DNA of 64,000 bases from Nannocystis exedens (GTDB lineage Bacteria; Myxococcota_A; Polyangia; Polyangiales; Polyangiaceae): assembly GCA_945861885.1 (NCBI GenBank), contig CAMAVR010000008.1, positions 1 to 64,000 on the forward strand, given 5' to 3'. Each line of letters opens with the position of its first letter. The stretch's first letter is position 1. A program made the position numbers and the translations under genes. Below are positions 1 through 10,141 of this stretch, one piece after another. The notes below the pieces were generated by a model. That model ran no database searches. It saw nothing but the letters and a program-made list of their open reading frames with translations, and had not been told where the DNA came from.

Positions 1-145
1 CGCTTCCAAATCCATTCGCTCGCGATGGGAAAACTTTTCGGTTACGATTTTGGCCAAACCTATCTGTCAGCCCCCTTAAAAATACTCCCGCCCTTCCGCC
101 CTCCCTGTTCAAATTCTGCGGCTTTTTTGATTTGTTAAACAGACC

Positions 146-1198
<1,053 letters not shown>

Positions 1199-1201
1199 CT
1201 A

Positions 1202-1363
1202 TCAGCCTTTTGAAATTTTCCCCTCTTTGTGAGGAAAATGTGCGCGGCATGCGGGACAAAACTTCTTAATCTCGAACTTTTCGGACATTGTTCGCTTGTT
1301 TTTGGTCGTCGTGTAGTTCGCACGACCGCACTGCGCACATGTCATTTTGATGATGTCTCTCAT
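1202..1363 (-). CDS. rpmG: 50S ribosomal protein L33
   Basis: Small zinc-ribbon ribosomal protein of 53 residues. The CxxC pair TCAQCGR near the N-terminus and FCPACRAHF near the C-terminus form the Cys4 site of the zinc-binding L33 form, and NYTTTKNKR is the family core. The start MRDIIKM at 1363 is preceded on the minus strand by AGGAG about 7 nt upstream. A longer in-frame reading to 1426 has no such support. It sits directly upstream of mreB rather than in the common tRNA-Trp/secE/nusG context. Confidence 0.95.
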   Translation of the reverse strand: MRDIIKMTCAQCGRANYTTTKNKRTMSEKFEIKKFCPACRAHFPHKEGKISKG

Positions 1364-1414
1364 TACAAAAACTCCTGTTGGCCACGCCGTTTGGCAAGCC
1401 CCGAGGGGCCGGGG

Positions 1415-1442
1415 ACAGTACAGCACCCGACAAAAAAGTCAA
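1415..1442 (-). promoter_or_regulatory. Putative sigma70 promoter of rpmG-mreB
   Basis: On the minus strand TTGACT (1437-1442) and TACTGT (1415-1420) are separated by 16 bp. This places transcription start near 1408, about 45 nt upstream of rpmG. It lies just downstream of the RRM gene stop codon, so rpmG-mreB can be transcribed independently. Seen by eye; no transcript evidence. Confidence 0.45.
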
Positions 1443-1452
1443 CTGCCCACGC

Positions 1453-2412
1453 TCAATCGTCGTCGTCCCAACTTTCGACGTCGTCGATCCGGTCGCTGCG
1501 ATCTTCACGACCACCACGCTTTGGCTTGCGCGGCCCGCCGCCATCCTCGCCGATCTTTTTCTTCCGGTCGTCGAAGCTCTTTCGATGCCCAGCGCCTGGA
1601 CCTGATGGGGGTGGACCTGATGGGCCGCCGCCAAAACCGCCACCGCCGCCGCTGTAGCCGCCCCCACCACCGAAGCCGCCTCCACCGCCACCGTAGCCGC
1701 CCCCACCGCCGCCAAAGCCGCCGCCGCCTCCACCGCCCCCAAATCCACCCTCGGGACGAGCTGGGCGCTCACCTTTCGCGTGAGCCAGGTTGACGATAAG
1801 GCGCCGACCGCGAATATCGGCCGTGCGAAGAGCATCGGCCGCTGTTTTCGCGACTTCGGGGCTTGCCATGGTTACGAAACCGAAACCGCGCTTGCGGCCG
1901 TCTGGATCGGTTGGCAAATGAACTCGTACGACGCCCCCTTCGGCGACGCCGTTGACGAGCGTCTCGACCTCTTCTTGGGCGCAATCGTAGGGCAAGTTTC
2001 CTACGTAGAGCGTTCGATCGGGGGCACCAGGGCCGGCTCCCGGCGCTGGACGTGGCGCGAACCCCTGCCCTCGCGGTGGGGCCCCGCCGCCGCCTGGAAG
2101 CCCGCCCGCCGCATCACGCTTGGGAGGCTCCGCCTGGAAGGGACGAACCGAAATTGATTTGCCTGCTTGCAATGAGCCGTCGAGTGTGTCGCGAGCCGAC
2201 TGCGCTTGCGCGGCCGTCGCCATCGTCACGAACCCGAACCCTCGCGGGCGCCCCGTGGCGCGGTCCTTTGGCAGGCTTACGCTGACGACAGTTCCTCCTG
2301 TCGCCTCAAAGAGCTGCTTAAGCACATCTTCTGAAACACTGTCCGGCAGCCCCGCAACAAACAGCTTCGCTTCCTCATTCCCCATTCGAAAACCCTGAAC
2401 CTCCCGATCCAC
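1453..2412 (-). CDS. Two-RRM glycine-rich RNA-binding protein
   Basis: Probable single-stranded RNA-binding protein. It contains two RNA recognition motifs, at about residues 17-92 and 135-209. Both RNP2 strands (LFVAGL; LYVGNL) and both RNP1 strands (RGFGFVTM at 57-64 and 175-182) are intact, with the aromatic residues that stack on RNA. A Pro/Gly linker joins them, and residues 221-272 are almost pure glycine with spaced Phe/Tyr. The tail ends in Lys/Arg and then Asp residues. Most bacterial RRM proteins have one RRM, so the double-RRM plus Gly-rich layout resembles eukaryotic hnRNPs. The start could be 2412 or MGNEEAK at 2385. A role in RNA chaperoning or cold/stress response is inference. 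Confidence 0.88.
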   Translation of the reverse strand: MDREVQGFRMGNEEAKLFVAGLPDSVSEDVLKQLFEATGGTVVSVSLPKDRATGRPRGFGFVTMATAAQAQSARDTLDGSLQAGKSISVRPFQAEPPKRDAAGGLPGGGGAPPRGQGFAPRPAPGAGPGAPDRTLYVGNLPYDCAQEEVETLVNGVAEGGVVRVHLPTDPDGRKRGFGFVTMASPEVAKTAADALRTADIRGRRLIVNLAHAKGERPARPEGGFGGGGGGGGFGGGGGGYGGGGGGFGGGGGYSGGGGGFGGGPSGPPPSGPGAGHRKSFDDRKKKIGEDGGGPRKPKRGGREDRSDRIDDVESWDDDD

Positions 2413-2490
2413 TATTATTTACCTGCACTCCGGAACACCCTGCAACTATGATCATTTTTTGGTTCCGCCCCTGCGGGCCCTGATACCTCA

Positions 2491-2518
2491 ACGATATCTC
2501 GGGACTGCAAGTCGTCAA
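2491..2518 (-). promoter_or_regulatory. Putative promoter of the RRM protein gene
   Basis: On the minus strand TTGACG (2513-2518) and TATCGT (2491-2496) are separated by 16 bp. The implied leader is about 70-100 nt and includes a GC-rich self-complementary stretch (GGGCCCGCAGGGGC). A long leader would fit post-transcriptional control, but no known riboswitch or cold-shock box was recognised. Confidence 0.3.
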
Positions 2519-2591
2519 TACTCGTGCTTTCAATCTATATACTCGCGCACGCAATCTACGGTGAATCACGGCGAGTTGCAAAGCATGACCG

Positions 2592-4187
2592 TCATGCACC
2601 AGCTATCCACCGCTCTGGGGAGGGGATTGTCAGCACAAATGTGCTCCCTTTTCCGACATTACTTTCGACCCAGGCGCCCCCGCCGTGGCTTTCAGCGATG
2701 TGGCGAACCAGGGCGAGCCCAATGCCGCTTCCGCGCACTTTTCGCGCCTCGGCGGCCCCTTCGCCGCGACCTCTGACGAACCGTTCGAAGATATTTCGTC
2801 GCTCTTCTGGCGCAATTCCGGGCCCGTCGTCAGAAACGCGCAGAAAAATCACCCCGTCGCCACGCGAAACGCTTACGCGAATCTGCTTGCTCTCTGGGGC
2901 GTATTTTAGCGCGTTATCGATGAGATTGATCGTCGCCAGTTCAATAGCTTTTTCGTCAACACGCGTAAGTGGAATGCCCGGTTCAACATGGAGATCAAGC
3001 TCCACGCCGTCGCGTTCCGCGCGGTACCGAAGTACGTTGACCCCCCGCGTGACCGCCTCGGCTATGCTGCCGACGGTAAAGTCGTAGGCGCCGCGTCCCC
3101 GCTCAACCTTCGCAAAATCAAGCACGTTTTCGATCAGCCCGGAGAGGCGCTCGCTCTCGGTCACAATAATATCGAGGTACTCTTGCCGTTTGGCGTCGCT
3201 CGCAACACGCCCCGATTGGAGCATCTCGGCGAACATGCGCACGAGCGCGAGCGGCGTTTTTAATTCGTGACTGACATTCGCCACAAACTCGCTTTTGAGG
3301 TCTGAAATTCGTCGATCTTTTTCTGCTGCAACAAAGATCATCACTACGCCGGCAACCACGACGATCGACGAGAGGGTGACCATAAAGAGCTCGAGAAGGC
3401 GCCTATTTTGGACGCGCGTCGCGAGCTCTTTGCTCGCCGTCGGTGACACTTGAACACGCCAATTGTAGAGCGTCGTCGGAAGCCTGACGGCTACGGTAAA
3501 TTCATCGGCGCGAAGCGGCGGCCCGTACACAATGCGGCCGTTGTCGTCGACAATGTTCACGCGATTTGACCCCGACGCGCCGGCTTCAGAATAAAGCGAC
3601 GGAAGAATTTCGCGAACGATTCGACCGACGTCGTGCCACGCAACAATGAGATAACGCTCTGACTGGTAGACTCGGTACGCGTAGCTGACGAGATACGGAT
3701 GCCCGCCATAATCACGATGCAAGTGACGAAGCTGATCCGGCGGAGCTTTATCATCCATATCGAAACGAATTTTTTGCGTCAGCAGATGCCGAAACGACTC
3801 TTCGAATGTTGATGGGCCGAGCGACCGCGATGCGGTGGCCACCACCGTACCGTTTTGACTTAGAACCAAAATGCCTTGTACAGAAGGCGTTTCGCGAAGC
3901 GACGTCGGGATCCACCGTTCGGTCAGTCGCCCAATATCGGCGAGATCGACAATTGCTAGAACCGCGTTGTCTTCTTCCACAATTCGCTTGTCGAGGCGGT
4001 CGGCCTTTTCAGTGGCGAGCGCGAGCGTTGCTTCAACGACCGACTGCTTGCGGAGTCGCTCGAGCTGGAGCGTCGTTCGAATCGTAAAAAAAGCGATGAT
4101 GCCGACGGCGATCACGATCGCCGGCAAGAGCGCAAAAATGACAAGGCGCCTCGACCTCGCGCTCGTTCGAAATCTTGGGCGCGCCAT
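2592..4187 (-). CDS. Membrane sensor histidine kinase
   Basis: Two-component sensor kinase of 531 residues. TM1 is at about 15-36, a large extracytoplasmic sensor region follows to about 264, and TM2 is at about 265-287. The HisKA domain carries the phospho-acceptor His307 in FVANVSHELKTPL. The ATPase domain has N-box Asn425 (NLIDNALKY), DDGPGI at 453-458 and GSGIGLA at 487-493. All catalytic motifs are present. I saw no obvious HAMP domain between TM2 and HisKA. It begins 9 bp after the Lol-like permease stop codon and is the last gene of a four-gene unit. No response regulator is adjacent, so its partner is unknown. The sensor resembles a Cache-type fold by length only. Confidence 0.93.
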   Translation of the reverse strand: MARPRFRTSARSRRLVIFALLPAIVIAVGIIAFFTIRTTLQLERLRKQSVVEATLALATEKADRLDKRIVEEDNAVLAIVDLADIGRLTERWIPTSLRETPSVQGILVLSQNGTVVATASRSLGPSTFEESFRHLLTQKIRFDMDDKAPPDQLRHLHRDYGGHPYLVSYAYRVYQSERYLIVAWHDVGRIVREILPSLYSEAGASGSNRVNIVDDNGRIVYGPPLRADEFTVAVRLPTTLYNWRVQVSPTASKELATRVQNRRLLELFMVTLSSIVVVAGVVMIFVAAEKDRRISDLKSEFVANVSHELKTPLALVRMFAEMLQSGRVASDAKRQEYLDIIVTESERLSGLIENVLDFAKVERGRGAYDFTVGSIAEAVTRGVNVLRYRAERDGVELDLHVEPGIPLTRVDEKAIELATINLIDNALKYAPESKQIRVSVSRGDGVIFLRVSDDGPGIAPEERRNIFERFVRGRGEGAAEARKVRGSGIGLALVRHIAESHGGGAWVESNVGKGSTFVLTIPSPERWIAGA

Positions 4188-4196
4188 CTTACTCGG

Positions 4197-5633
4197 CTAT
4201 TCGGCTCGCAGGCCGTCGGCGGGGCGCAGCTTGGCGGCGTAGAGCGCAGGAAACAATGTCGCCACAAGACAAATGACGATCGCGAACACCCCTGTCACGC
4301 AAAACTCAAACGGCCGCAACGTCACCGGGAGGTGTGAAATAAAATAAACTTTTGGATCGAGCGGGAGCTGATAGCTCGCGAGCGCATGACAGCCGAGATA
4401 GCCGAGAAGCAAACCGAGCGAAGTCCCCACCACTCCGATAATCGCCCCTTGATACAAAAATACCCTCAAAATAGCGCCGTTTCTGGCGCCAATCGCTTTT
4501 AGCACTGCGATCTCTTTTTTCTTTTCGAGTACAACCATAATCAGTGTCGCGATCACGGTGAATGCGGCGACAACGATGATGAGCGCGAGCACCACGCTGA
4601 TGCCAATCTGCTGAATGAGCAGCGCGGTGAAGAGGCCGTGATTGAGGTCCATCCAATCCATCGTGTGATAGATGCCGTTTGCCAGGAGCTGATCGATCTC
4701 TTTTGCGATCGCCTTTGCATGTTCGATGTTATCGACTTTCATCTCCACGCCGGTCACGCTGTCGCCGTATTCGTAAAAGGCTTGCGCTTCGTTTAAGTCG
4801 GCGTAAACGAGCTTTGAATCGTACTGGTCGAACCCCGCCTCAAAAATCGCCGTAATCCGAAACTGTTTTGCGATCGGCGGGCGAGCGTTGGCGCCGTACG
4901 ATATGCCTATCGTCGGCGACGTGATCTGCACGCAATCGCCTATTTTCGCTGCAATTTGCGCCGACAGCGACCGGCCGATAATCGCGCCTGGAAGCTCCGC
5001 GACCCGCTCCGGATTTGTGCACGGGTCTGGATCAAACTCTTCCGGCAGCGCGTCGCTCTCGGGGAGCACGCTGCGAAAGCCGCCTCGCGGAACAACGCTC
5101 CCCACTGGACCGCCCGGCACAATCTCCGGCTCCGCTACGTCACCATCGCCGGATGGCGGCGCTGTCTCTTCGAATCGCCTGTCGGACTCGAGGGTTGGCG
5201 CTCCGCCCTTTCGCCGAAGACCCTCGATTTTCCCTTCGACGATGTGCTTTGGCAAATCGAGCACATTTGGCATCTGCTCCGGGTCGACGCCTTTTAAAAG
5301 CACGCCGGTCGCCGTTCGCGATCTGTGCGTCACCATCATCGGATTGATAACGAACGGCGCGACACCGACAACACCTTTGACCGATTGCGCGACTTTCATC
5401 ACGTCGCGGTATTCGCGAAAATCGATCGAGTATTTGAGCACCAAAACGTGAGCGTTCACCCCGAGGACTTTGTCGCGAAACTGACGCTGAAAGCCGCCGC
5501 TCACGCTCATCGCAATCGCCAGCGCGGCGACGCCAAGGGCAACACCGAGAATCGCGAACGCCGTTCCGATCGAAATAAACGAACGCTTTTTTGAAGCGAC
5601 GTAACGAAGCGCGAGTTCGAGAGGGTAACCCAT
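4197..5633 (-). CDS. LolC/LolE-family ABC transporter permease
   Basis: Inner-membrane permease of the lipoprotein-releasing type. One N-terminal TM helix (about 20-45) is followed by a MacB-like periplasmic domain of about 300 residues and three C-terminal TM helices of the FtsX domain (roughly 335-465). The region VVLEKKKEIAVLKAIGARNGAI is the coupling segment typical of LolC/E. At 478 residues it is longer than E. coli LolC (about 400). The extra length includes a Pro/Glu-rich stretch around residues 150-205. The start ATG overlaps the P-type ATPase stop codon by one base (TAATG). No LolD ATPase is nearby, so it must use an ATPase encoded elsewhere. Lipoprotein export is the likeliest role. 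Confidence 0.85.
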   Translation of the reverse strand: MGYPLELALRYVASKKRSFISIGTAFAILGVALGVAALAIAMSVSGGFQRQFRDKVLGVNAHVLVLKYSIDFREYRDVMKVAQSVKGVVGVAPFVINPMMVTHRSRTATGVLLKGVDPEQMPNVLDLPKHIVEGKIEGLRRKGGAPTLESDRRFEETAPPSGDGDVAEPEIVPGGPVGSVVPRGGFRSVLPESDALPEEFDPDPCTNPERVAELPGAIIGRSLSAQIAAKIGDCVQITSPTIGISYGANARPPIAKQFRITAIFEAGFDQYDSKLVYADLNEAQAFYEYGDSVTGVEMKVDNIEHAKAIAKEIDQLLANGIYHTMDWMDLNHGLFTALLIQQIGISVVLALIIVVAAFTVIATLIMVVLEKKKEIAVLKAIGARNGAILRVFLYQGAIIGVVGTSLGLLLGYLGCHALASYQLPLDPKVYFISHLPVTLRPFEFCVTGVFAIVICLVATLFPALYAAKLRPADGLRAE

Positions 5634-8425
5634 TAGCTTACTTTGATGGCTCTTCGTACCACTTTCATCAGCTCAACAATCGGCAAAATTGACGCTGACA
5701 TCAGAAGCAGAAACGTCCATTCGGTTGCCGACATTGGGAATGTTCGAAAAATTGGCCTTAGGCTTGGAATGAGAATCGCTGTGAAATGAATCGCCGCGCT
5801 GAGCGCCGCTGCGAGAAGGAGCGGCTTCGAAAATCGAGGAGAAATCGTAAATACCGATTCGCGCTTTGAGCGGCAGCTAAACGCGTGAAAAAGCGGCGAT
5901 AGTGCGAGCAGCGAAAACGCGAGAGCGCGCGCCCGGTACGGAGCACTCTCGGCGTCTCCCGGCATCCCCACAAAGTAGCAAGCAATCGCCGCGGCGCCCA
6001 TCGCGACGCCGACGACCGCAATTCCGATAACATCATCGAGCCGAAGGAGCGGCTCCGACGCACGTCGCGGCGGCTCGTGCATTTGCGTCTTCGTCGGCGG
6101 ATCGACCCCTAGAGCGAGCGCGGGCAGGCCGTTCGTCACCAGGTTGATCCAGAGAATCATCAGCGGCGTTAGCGGCGGGACACCGGGCATCACCGCGGCA
6201 ATCGTCACGGCGACAATCAACCCCGCATTCGACGAGAGCAAAAAATAGATAAATTTTTGGATATTTGTGTAGACGGCGCGCCCTTCGCGCACAGCATCGA
6301 CAATCGTCGCGAAATTATCGTCTGAAATGACAATATCGGCCGCCTGCCTCGCGACGTCTGTCCCCACGCGGCCCATCGCAACTCCGATGTGCGCTTCTCG
6401 CAGCGCGGGCGCGTCGTTAACGCCATCGCCGGTCATCGCGACCACTTCGCCGGCCGCTTTTAAAGCGCGAACGATGCGCACTTTTTGCTCCGCGGTCACG
6501 CGCGCAAACACGCGCGCCTTGGGGAGCACTCGATTGAACTCGTCGTCGCCCATCGCGGCGAGCTCGCTCCCGCTAATCGCAACGGCGTCGCTTGCCCATA
6601 TCCCGATCTCGCGCGCGATAGCGATCGCTGTCACTTTGTGATCGCCAGTGATCATCACGGCGCGCACGCCAGCAAGGCGGCATGTCTCGACCGCTTCTTT
6701 TACGCCGTGCCGCGGCGGGTCGATCATCCCGACGAGACCTAAAAATGTCAGGTCCTCTTCAATCTCGGGCTGACGCGATTGCGGCACAGACGAAGGGGCG
6801 GCAAATTCGTGTGACTTTTTGACGTTTCGGCGCGCGACTGCAATGACGCGCAGCGACAGCGCGCTCATGCGATCGGTTTCGTGCGCGATCATTTCACGAA
6901 TGCTGTCGGTCATCGGCTCGTCGCCGTTACGGCCCGCATAAACTGAACACAGCGGGAGAAGAATGTCGGACGCCCCTTTTGTGTGCGCGACGACATCGCC
7001 ATCGACCGTGCGGGCAACGACAGTCATCCGCTTGCGATCGCTATCGAACGGGAGTTCAACGACGATCGTGTGCTGCTTATGGACCGTCTCGCGGTGAACC
7101 TGCACTTTCGCGCCGAGCGTTAGGAGCGCCCCTTCGGTCGGGTCGCCCACAACACGCCATGCGCCGTCGATCTCGTTGATCGATGCACTATTGCAGAGCA
7201 CTGCGCTTGCGATGAGAGCTTCGAATGTCGACGGGCGCGTGCTGATAACACTGCCGCTTTCGTCGAGAATTTCGCCGTCTGGGGCGTATCCGGCTCCGGT
7301 GACACCAAACCGCTCTCCACCGGCAAAAACTTCGCGAACCGTCATTTCGTTTTTGGTGAGTGTCCCGGTTTTGTCGGAACAGATCACCGTCGCGGCGCCC
7401 AGCGTTTCGACTGCGGCGAGCTTGCGAACGATCGCCCCACGCTGCGCCATACGCTGCGTGCCGAGGGCGAGTGTGATTGTCGTGATTGCCGGCAGCCCTT
7501 CGGGAATTGCGGCGACGGCGACGCTGATCGCTTCGAGCAGCAGCTCTGTCCAGTGCCGGCCGCCGCGCCACATCCCGTGCGCAAAAAGAAGTGCGCTAAT
7601 CGTCAGACAGACTGCTAGGACGCGCTTTCCAAATGTGTCGAGCTGGCGTTCAAGTGGTGTCGTTCGATCGGCGTCGGCCGACACAATCATCTGACTGATT
7701 CGACCGAGCTCTGTCGACTCTCCTGTTGCGACCACGACCGCGCGCGCTTTTCCGCGCATGATGCTTGTGCCGCTGAAGAGCATCGTCTCGCGATCGCCGA
7801 GCGATGCGTCGCCTGCCACATCGGCCGTCGCCTCTTTTTCAGACGCGATCGATTCACCGGTGAGCGACGATTCATCGGCGGCCAATTGTGTCGACTCGAC
7901 AACCCTTGCGTCGGCCGGCACGGCATCGCCCGCTTCGAGCTCGAGGATATCGCCGACAACGAGATCGGCCGCCGGAATGTTTTGCGAGCGGCCGCCTCGC
8001 ACGACGCGCGACGCCGCGACTTGCAACTTTTTCAGCGCATCGAGCGTTGTTTCAGCGCGCTGCTCTTGCGTCACACCGAGAACCGCGTTTAGCACGATCA
8101 CAAAGCCGATCGCGATCGCGTCGCCAAATCGGACGAGCAGCGGCGCATCGTTCGTCGACGCACCGTGCACCAGCGCAACGACTGCGGCGGCAATGAGTGT
8201 AAGAACGATCGGACTCGTGAATTGCCGGGCGATCCGCGTAAAAATCGAGGTCTTTTCAGGCGTTGCTAGCGAATTCGGGCCGTCTTTGTTGAGCCGAGCC
8301 GCCGCGTCTTCGTCGGTCAGCCCTTGCGCCGCGTTGCTACCGAGCGCCTTTACGACTTCGAGTGCTGTTAATGCGTGCCAGTCGCCGGGCGGCGGAACTG
8401 GCAATTGAACGTTGGACAACGCCAT
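5633..8425 (-). CDS. P-type cation-transporting ATPase (Ca2+-ATPase-like)
   Basis: P2-type pump of 930 residues. Visible motifs are TGES (189-192), PEGLP in M4 (308-312), the phosphorylated Asp351 in DKTGTLTKNE, and the hinge motif TGDGVNDAPAL. The family includes SERCA/PMR1-like calcium pumps. Two ion-site positions look altered. The M5 segment reads SSNAGLI where SERCA has SSNVGEV, so one Glu is missing. M6 reads NLVTNGLPA where SERCA has NLVTDGLPA, so the Asp is Asn. The transported ion is therefore uncertain. It lies between pspA (9 bp gap) and the Lol-like permease (1 bp overlap). Confidence 0.9.
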   Translation of the reverse strand: MALSNVQLPVPPPGDWHALTALEVVKALGSNAAQGLTDEDAAARLNKDGPNSLATPEKTSIFTRIARQFTSPIVLTLIAAAVVALVHGASTNDAPLLVRFGDAIAIGFVIVLNAVLGVTQEQRAETTLDALKKLQVAASRVVRGGRSQNIPAADLVVGDILELEAGDAVPADARVVESTQLAADESSLTGESIASEKEATADVAGDASLGDRETMLFSGTSIMRGKARAVVVATGESTELGRISQMIVSADADRTTPLERQLDTFGKRVLAVCLTISALLFAHGMWRGGRHWTELLLEAISVAVAAIPEGLPAITTITLALGTQRMAQRGAIVRKLAAVETLGAATVICSDKTGTLTKNEMTVREVFAGGERFGVTGAGYAPDGEILDESGSVISTRPSTFEALIASAVLCNSASINEIDGAWRVVGDPTEGALLTLGAKVQVHRETVHKQHTIVVELPFDSDRKRMTVVARTVDGDVVAHTKGASDILLPLCSVYAGRNGDEPMTDSIREMIAHETDRMSALSLRVIAVARRNVKKSHEFAAPSSVPQSRQPEIEEDLTFLGLVGMIDPPRHGVKEAVETCRLAGVRAVMITGDHKVTAIAIAREIGIWASDAVAISGSELAAMGDDEFNRVLPKARVFARVTAEQKVRIVRALKAAGEVVAMTGDGVNDAPALREAHIGVAMGRVGTDVARQAADIVISDDNFATIVDAVREGRAVYTNIQKFIYFLLSSNAGLIVAVTIAAVMPGVPPLTPLMILWINLVTNGLPALALGVDPPTKTQMHEPPRRASEPLLRLDDVIGIAVVGVAMGAAAIACYFVGMPGDAESAPYRARALAFSLLALSPLFHAFSCRSKRESVFTISPRFSKPLLLAAALSAAIHFTAILIPSLRPIFRTFPMSATEWTFLLLMSASILPIVELMKVVRRAIKVS

Positions 8426-8434
8426 CGCCCCCTC

Positions 8435-9241
8435 TTAGCGCCCCACGCGCCTCGGCGCTGTCTTATCTGATTCGTCGTCCTCGAATGTCGCTTCGGCGCT
8501 CCGCTCGACGAGATTTGCGTCGACCTCGGCATGAACCGGGAGCTCGGCGAACCATGGAGCCGCTGGGAGCGATAGCCCCATTTTTTGCTTCAACATCAAA
8601 AGCTCATCGTCGGCGCCAGCATCACGCTCGAGCTTTGAAAAGCGGCTCGCCAGCGCGTCGCCGGTATTTTGCTCTGCGAGCTCGGCGTGCGCTTCGGCCT
8701 CGGCTTCGATCTGATCGACTTTCGCTGCCATTCGCTCAAACGTGTTGAAAACGCCTTGATCGCGAAGCCCGCTCATCGTTTCTTGGATTGACTGCTGCGC
8801 CGCGGCGCGGGTTTTTCGCGCGATTAGCAGATTTTTCTTCCGCTTTGTCTCTTCGATTTTGTCGTTCAGCGACGAGAGCGCGGTTTTCAGCTGCTCGACC
8901 GCGGCATGCTGCTTCGACCATTGCTCGTGAAAATTGGCTGCGAGCCCTTCGTGGTCGCGCTTTCGTACGAGCGCCTCGCGCGCGAGCGGTTCGTCGTTCG
9001 CTTTGAGAGCGAGCATCGCGCGTTTTTCCCAGTCGGTGGCGTTTGCTTGCTCTTGCTCGAGCTGCTTTGAGAGCCGCTTTTCATCGGCGATCGCCCCTGC
9101 GACCTGCTTTTTTGCCGAAATCAGCTGGTCGGCCATCTCTGAGACGACCTGATTTAGCATCTTTTCAGCATCTTCTGAGCGATTTAGGAGATCGTTTAAG
9201 TTCGATTTGATCACCTGCACCAGTCGACTAAAAATTCCCAT
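8435..9241 (-). CDS. pspA: PspA/IM30 family protein
   Basis: Membrane-associated ESCRT-III-like protein that responds to inner-membrane stress. The N-terminus MGIFSRLVQVIKSNLNDLL is the classic amphipathic membrane-binding helix, followed by long coiled-coil helices (about 25-220). I chose the second Met (9241) because MGIF is the family start; an in-frame ATG lies at 9247. A C-terminal extension of about 40 residues is acidic and Pro-containing. It is the first gene of a unit with the P-type ATPase, Lol-like permease and sensor kinase, which suggests membrane-stress homeostasis. No clear sigma54 promoter or adjacent pspF was seen. Confidence 0.9.
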   Translation of the reverse strand: MGIFSRLVQVIKSNLNDLLNRSEDAEKMLNQVVSEMADQLISAKKQVAGAIADEKRLSKQLEQEQANATDWEKRAMLALKANDEPLAREALVRKRDHEGLAANFHEQWSKQHAAVEQLKTALSSLNDKIEETKRKKNLLIARKTRAAAQQSIQETMSGLRDQGVFNTFERMAAKVDQIEAEAEAHAELAEQNTGDALASRFSKLERDAGADDELLMLKQKMGLSLPAAPWFAELPVHAEVDANLVERSAEATFEDDESDKTAPRRVGR

Positions 9242-9318
9242 GGCCATTGCTTACGACAACAGTGGCGGTAACGCTGCAGTAAGCGCACGTCGATCGCGTT
9301 TTTTGGCGCCCATGGGCG

Positions 9319-10119
9319 TTGCGTCCAGCGAAAAAAGCCTTATTGAACAACAGAACCGTGACTCCACCTTTTCGCCCGCCATTCTCCACGCGCCCGTTTC
9401 CGCATCTCCGCCTCGCCATCATCGCGTTTTGCATCGCGATTGTGGGGCAAATGTCGGTTCGCGAACCGCGCTATCTCGTCCCGTTTGCGGCGCTGTTTGC
9501 CGTAACGTTTATCCCGCGGCTGGTCGCGCGGTATCGGCTTCGTCAGCTCATGATCGCGGGTGAGGTCGATCGAATCTTGGAGACTTGGTACCCCGCAATT
9601 TCGCGCACTTCGGCCGCCGACACGCTGGCGCCGCTCATGGCGGCCACCGCCTACGCGGCATACGGCCGGGTCGATTCAGCGCGCGCATCGATGAACCGCG
9701 CGTCGCACAGCGCGGGATGGGAAAATGCGCTCGAACAGCGCCTGTTCGTCGAAGCGCTGCTCGATTCGTTCGAGGGGGACCGCGCATCGGCCAACGAAAA
9801 AGCCGAACAGCTTGAAAAGCTGGAGATTCGCGGCGTCGGGTTTTTCGCGCGCCGGCGCATCGTGCAGATGCGGCGGGGGATGACAGCCCTCACGCGCGCG
9901 TTTTCCCATCGAAGCCTGGCTACCGACGCCGCGCTTCTTGAGCGGGCCGGCGAGTCGTCGCCGCTGATTCATTGGGCAATGCGCTATGCATCGGCAATCG
10001 TCGCCATCGATCGCGGCGAGCCGTCGCGCGTCCGAACGCTGCTCGCAAGCGCTCCGTCGTGGCCCGTAAATAGCGCGTTTTTTGATTACCACCGCGAGCT
10101 TCTCGGCAAGGCCGGGTAA
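9319..10119 (+). CDS. Predicted membrane-anchored helical repeat protein
   Basis: No family recognised. Two closely spaced hydrophobic segments (about residues 31-48 and 53-68) are followed by about 190 residues of Ala-rich helices resembling degenerate TPR units (RILETWYPAI, AYAAYGRVDSARASM). The longest reading starts at TTG 9319; GTG at 9358 is an alternative. Its stop lies 22 bp before the Ser/Thr kinase gene, suggesting one transcript. It is divergent from pspA across about 70-80 bp. Confidence 0.7.
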   Translation: MRPAKKALLNNRTVTPPFRPPFSTRPFPHLRLAIIAFCIAIVGQMSVREPRYLVPFAALFAVTFIPRLVARYRLRQLMIAGEVDRILETWYPAISRTSAADTLAPLMAATAYAAYGRVDSARASMNRASHSAGWENALEQRLFVEALLDSFEGDRASANEKAEQLEKLEIRGVGFFARRRIVQMRRGMTALTRAFSHRSLATDAALLERAGESSPLIHWAMRYASAIVAIDRGEPSRVRTLLASAPSWPVNSAFFDYHRELLGKAG

Positions 10120-10141
10120 CTCAGGCTAAGGTGCAACCCGG

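Noticed and set aside
1..145. Start of a gene leaving the window on the minus strand (ATG near 15), perhaps mreC
   Set aside because: Only about five codons are visible and the ribosome site is weak.
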